This document shows, in pieces, positions 30,400 to 30,466 of a stretch of DNA of 30,466 bases. The stretch lies in contig JAKSPP010000002.1 in NCBI GenBank assembly GCA_024404735.1, positions 1-30,466 on the forward strand, in the 5' to 3' direction. Source of the DNA: Oscillospiraceae bacterium. Its GTDB lineage: Bacteria > Bacillota > Clostridia > Oscillospirales > Oscillospiraceae. Numbering within the stretch: the stretch's first letter is position 1; each line of letters begins with the position of its first letter. Made by a program: the position numbers and the translations under genes. The notes below the pieces were generated by a model. It did not search any database, was not told where the DNA came from, and worked only from the letters and a program-made list of their open reading frames with translations.

Positions 30400-30432
30400 T
30401 GCATAAAATAGCTTTTTTTCGGCGTTTATGCA
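30400..30432. promoter_or_regulatory. Inverted repeat upstream of the pilin operon promoter
   Basis: A perfect 8-bp inverted repeat: TGCATAAA (30400-30407) and TTTATGCA (30425-30432), with a 17-base spacer. A second, interleaved pair is TTTTTCGGC (30415-30423) with GCCGAAAAA (30448-30456). It lies about 80 bases upstream of the -35 box, a position that suits an activator site or a hairpin ending an outside gene. No protein can be named. Confidence 0.4.
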
Positions 30433-30466
30433 TTAATTGCAGAATAAGCCGAAAAAGTGCGTTTTA

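Overview
The window is a chromosomal replication-origin region of a low-to-mid GC Gram-positive bacterium. The order dnaA, oriC, dnaN, yaaA (S4), recF, remB, gyrB, gyrA is the classic Firmicutes origin block. Strong GGAGG-type ribosome binding sites, SigA-type promoters and the GyrA/GyrB sequences point to a Clostridia lineage, probably a gut or rumen Oscillospirales/Ruminococcaceae-like organism. The taxonomic call is an inference from sequence flavour and was not searched.

Layout: (1) 1-168, a bidirectional terminator and a dnaA promoter. (2) 169-9410, all on +, dnaA, an origin with unusual TTTTCGACA boxes and a DnaA-trio element, dnaN, yaaA, recF, remB, gyrB, gyrA and rnhA, tightly packed and ending in a hairpin terminator. 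(3) 9491-12986, a nitrilase-family amidase (-), a MATE transporter (+), and an aldo/keto reductase with two 4Fe-4S motifs (-) that carries an in-frame TAG at codon 15. (4) 13199-17500, mutL behind a perfect TTGACA-17-TATAAT promoter, then a membrane-anchored phosphodiester glycosidase-like protein and an unrecognised membrane-anchored protein, closed by a terminator. (5) 17589-30183, all on -, a four-gene operon of type IV pilin-like proteins.

The most striking system is region 5. Its first gene encodes an intact 3598-residue protein with an ordinary class III prepilin leader. The leader is followed by three GLUG-type repeat blocks, each ending in a conserved HYG[DA]W element, about eleven InlB/Flg_new-like repeats, and a separate C-terminal module. 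It is followed, with a translational overlap, by a GspK/PilX-like pseudopilin without Glu+5 and then by GspI/PilV-like and GspJ/PilW-like pseudopilins. The four genes look like a minor-pilin (tip) complex in which one subunit has become a giant adhesin-like protein carried by the pilus. The operon has a recognisable promoter and a terminator-like hairpin in its leader, so it may be regulated by attenuation. No pilus motor, platform, major pilin or prepilin peptidase lies in the window.

The origin also deserves attention. Its candidate DnaA boxes differ from the TTATCCACA consensus, and the DnaA recognition helix differs at the matching positions. All 18 genes end in TAA (13) or TGA (5) and none in TAG, which makes the in-frame TAG in the reductase more interesting.
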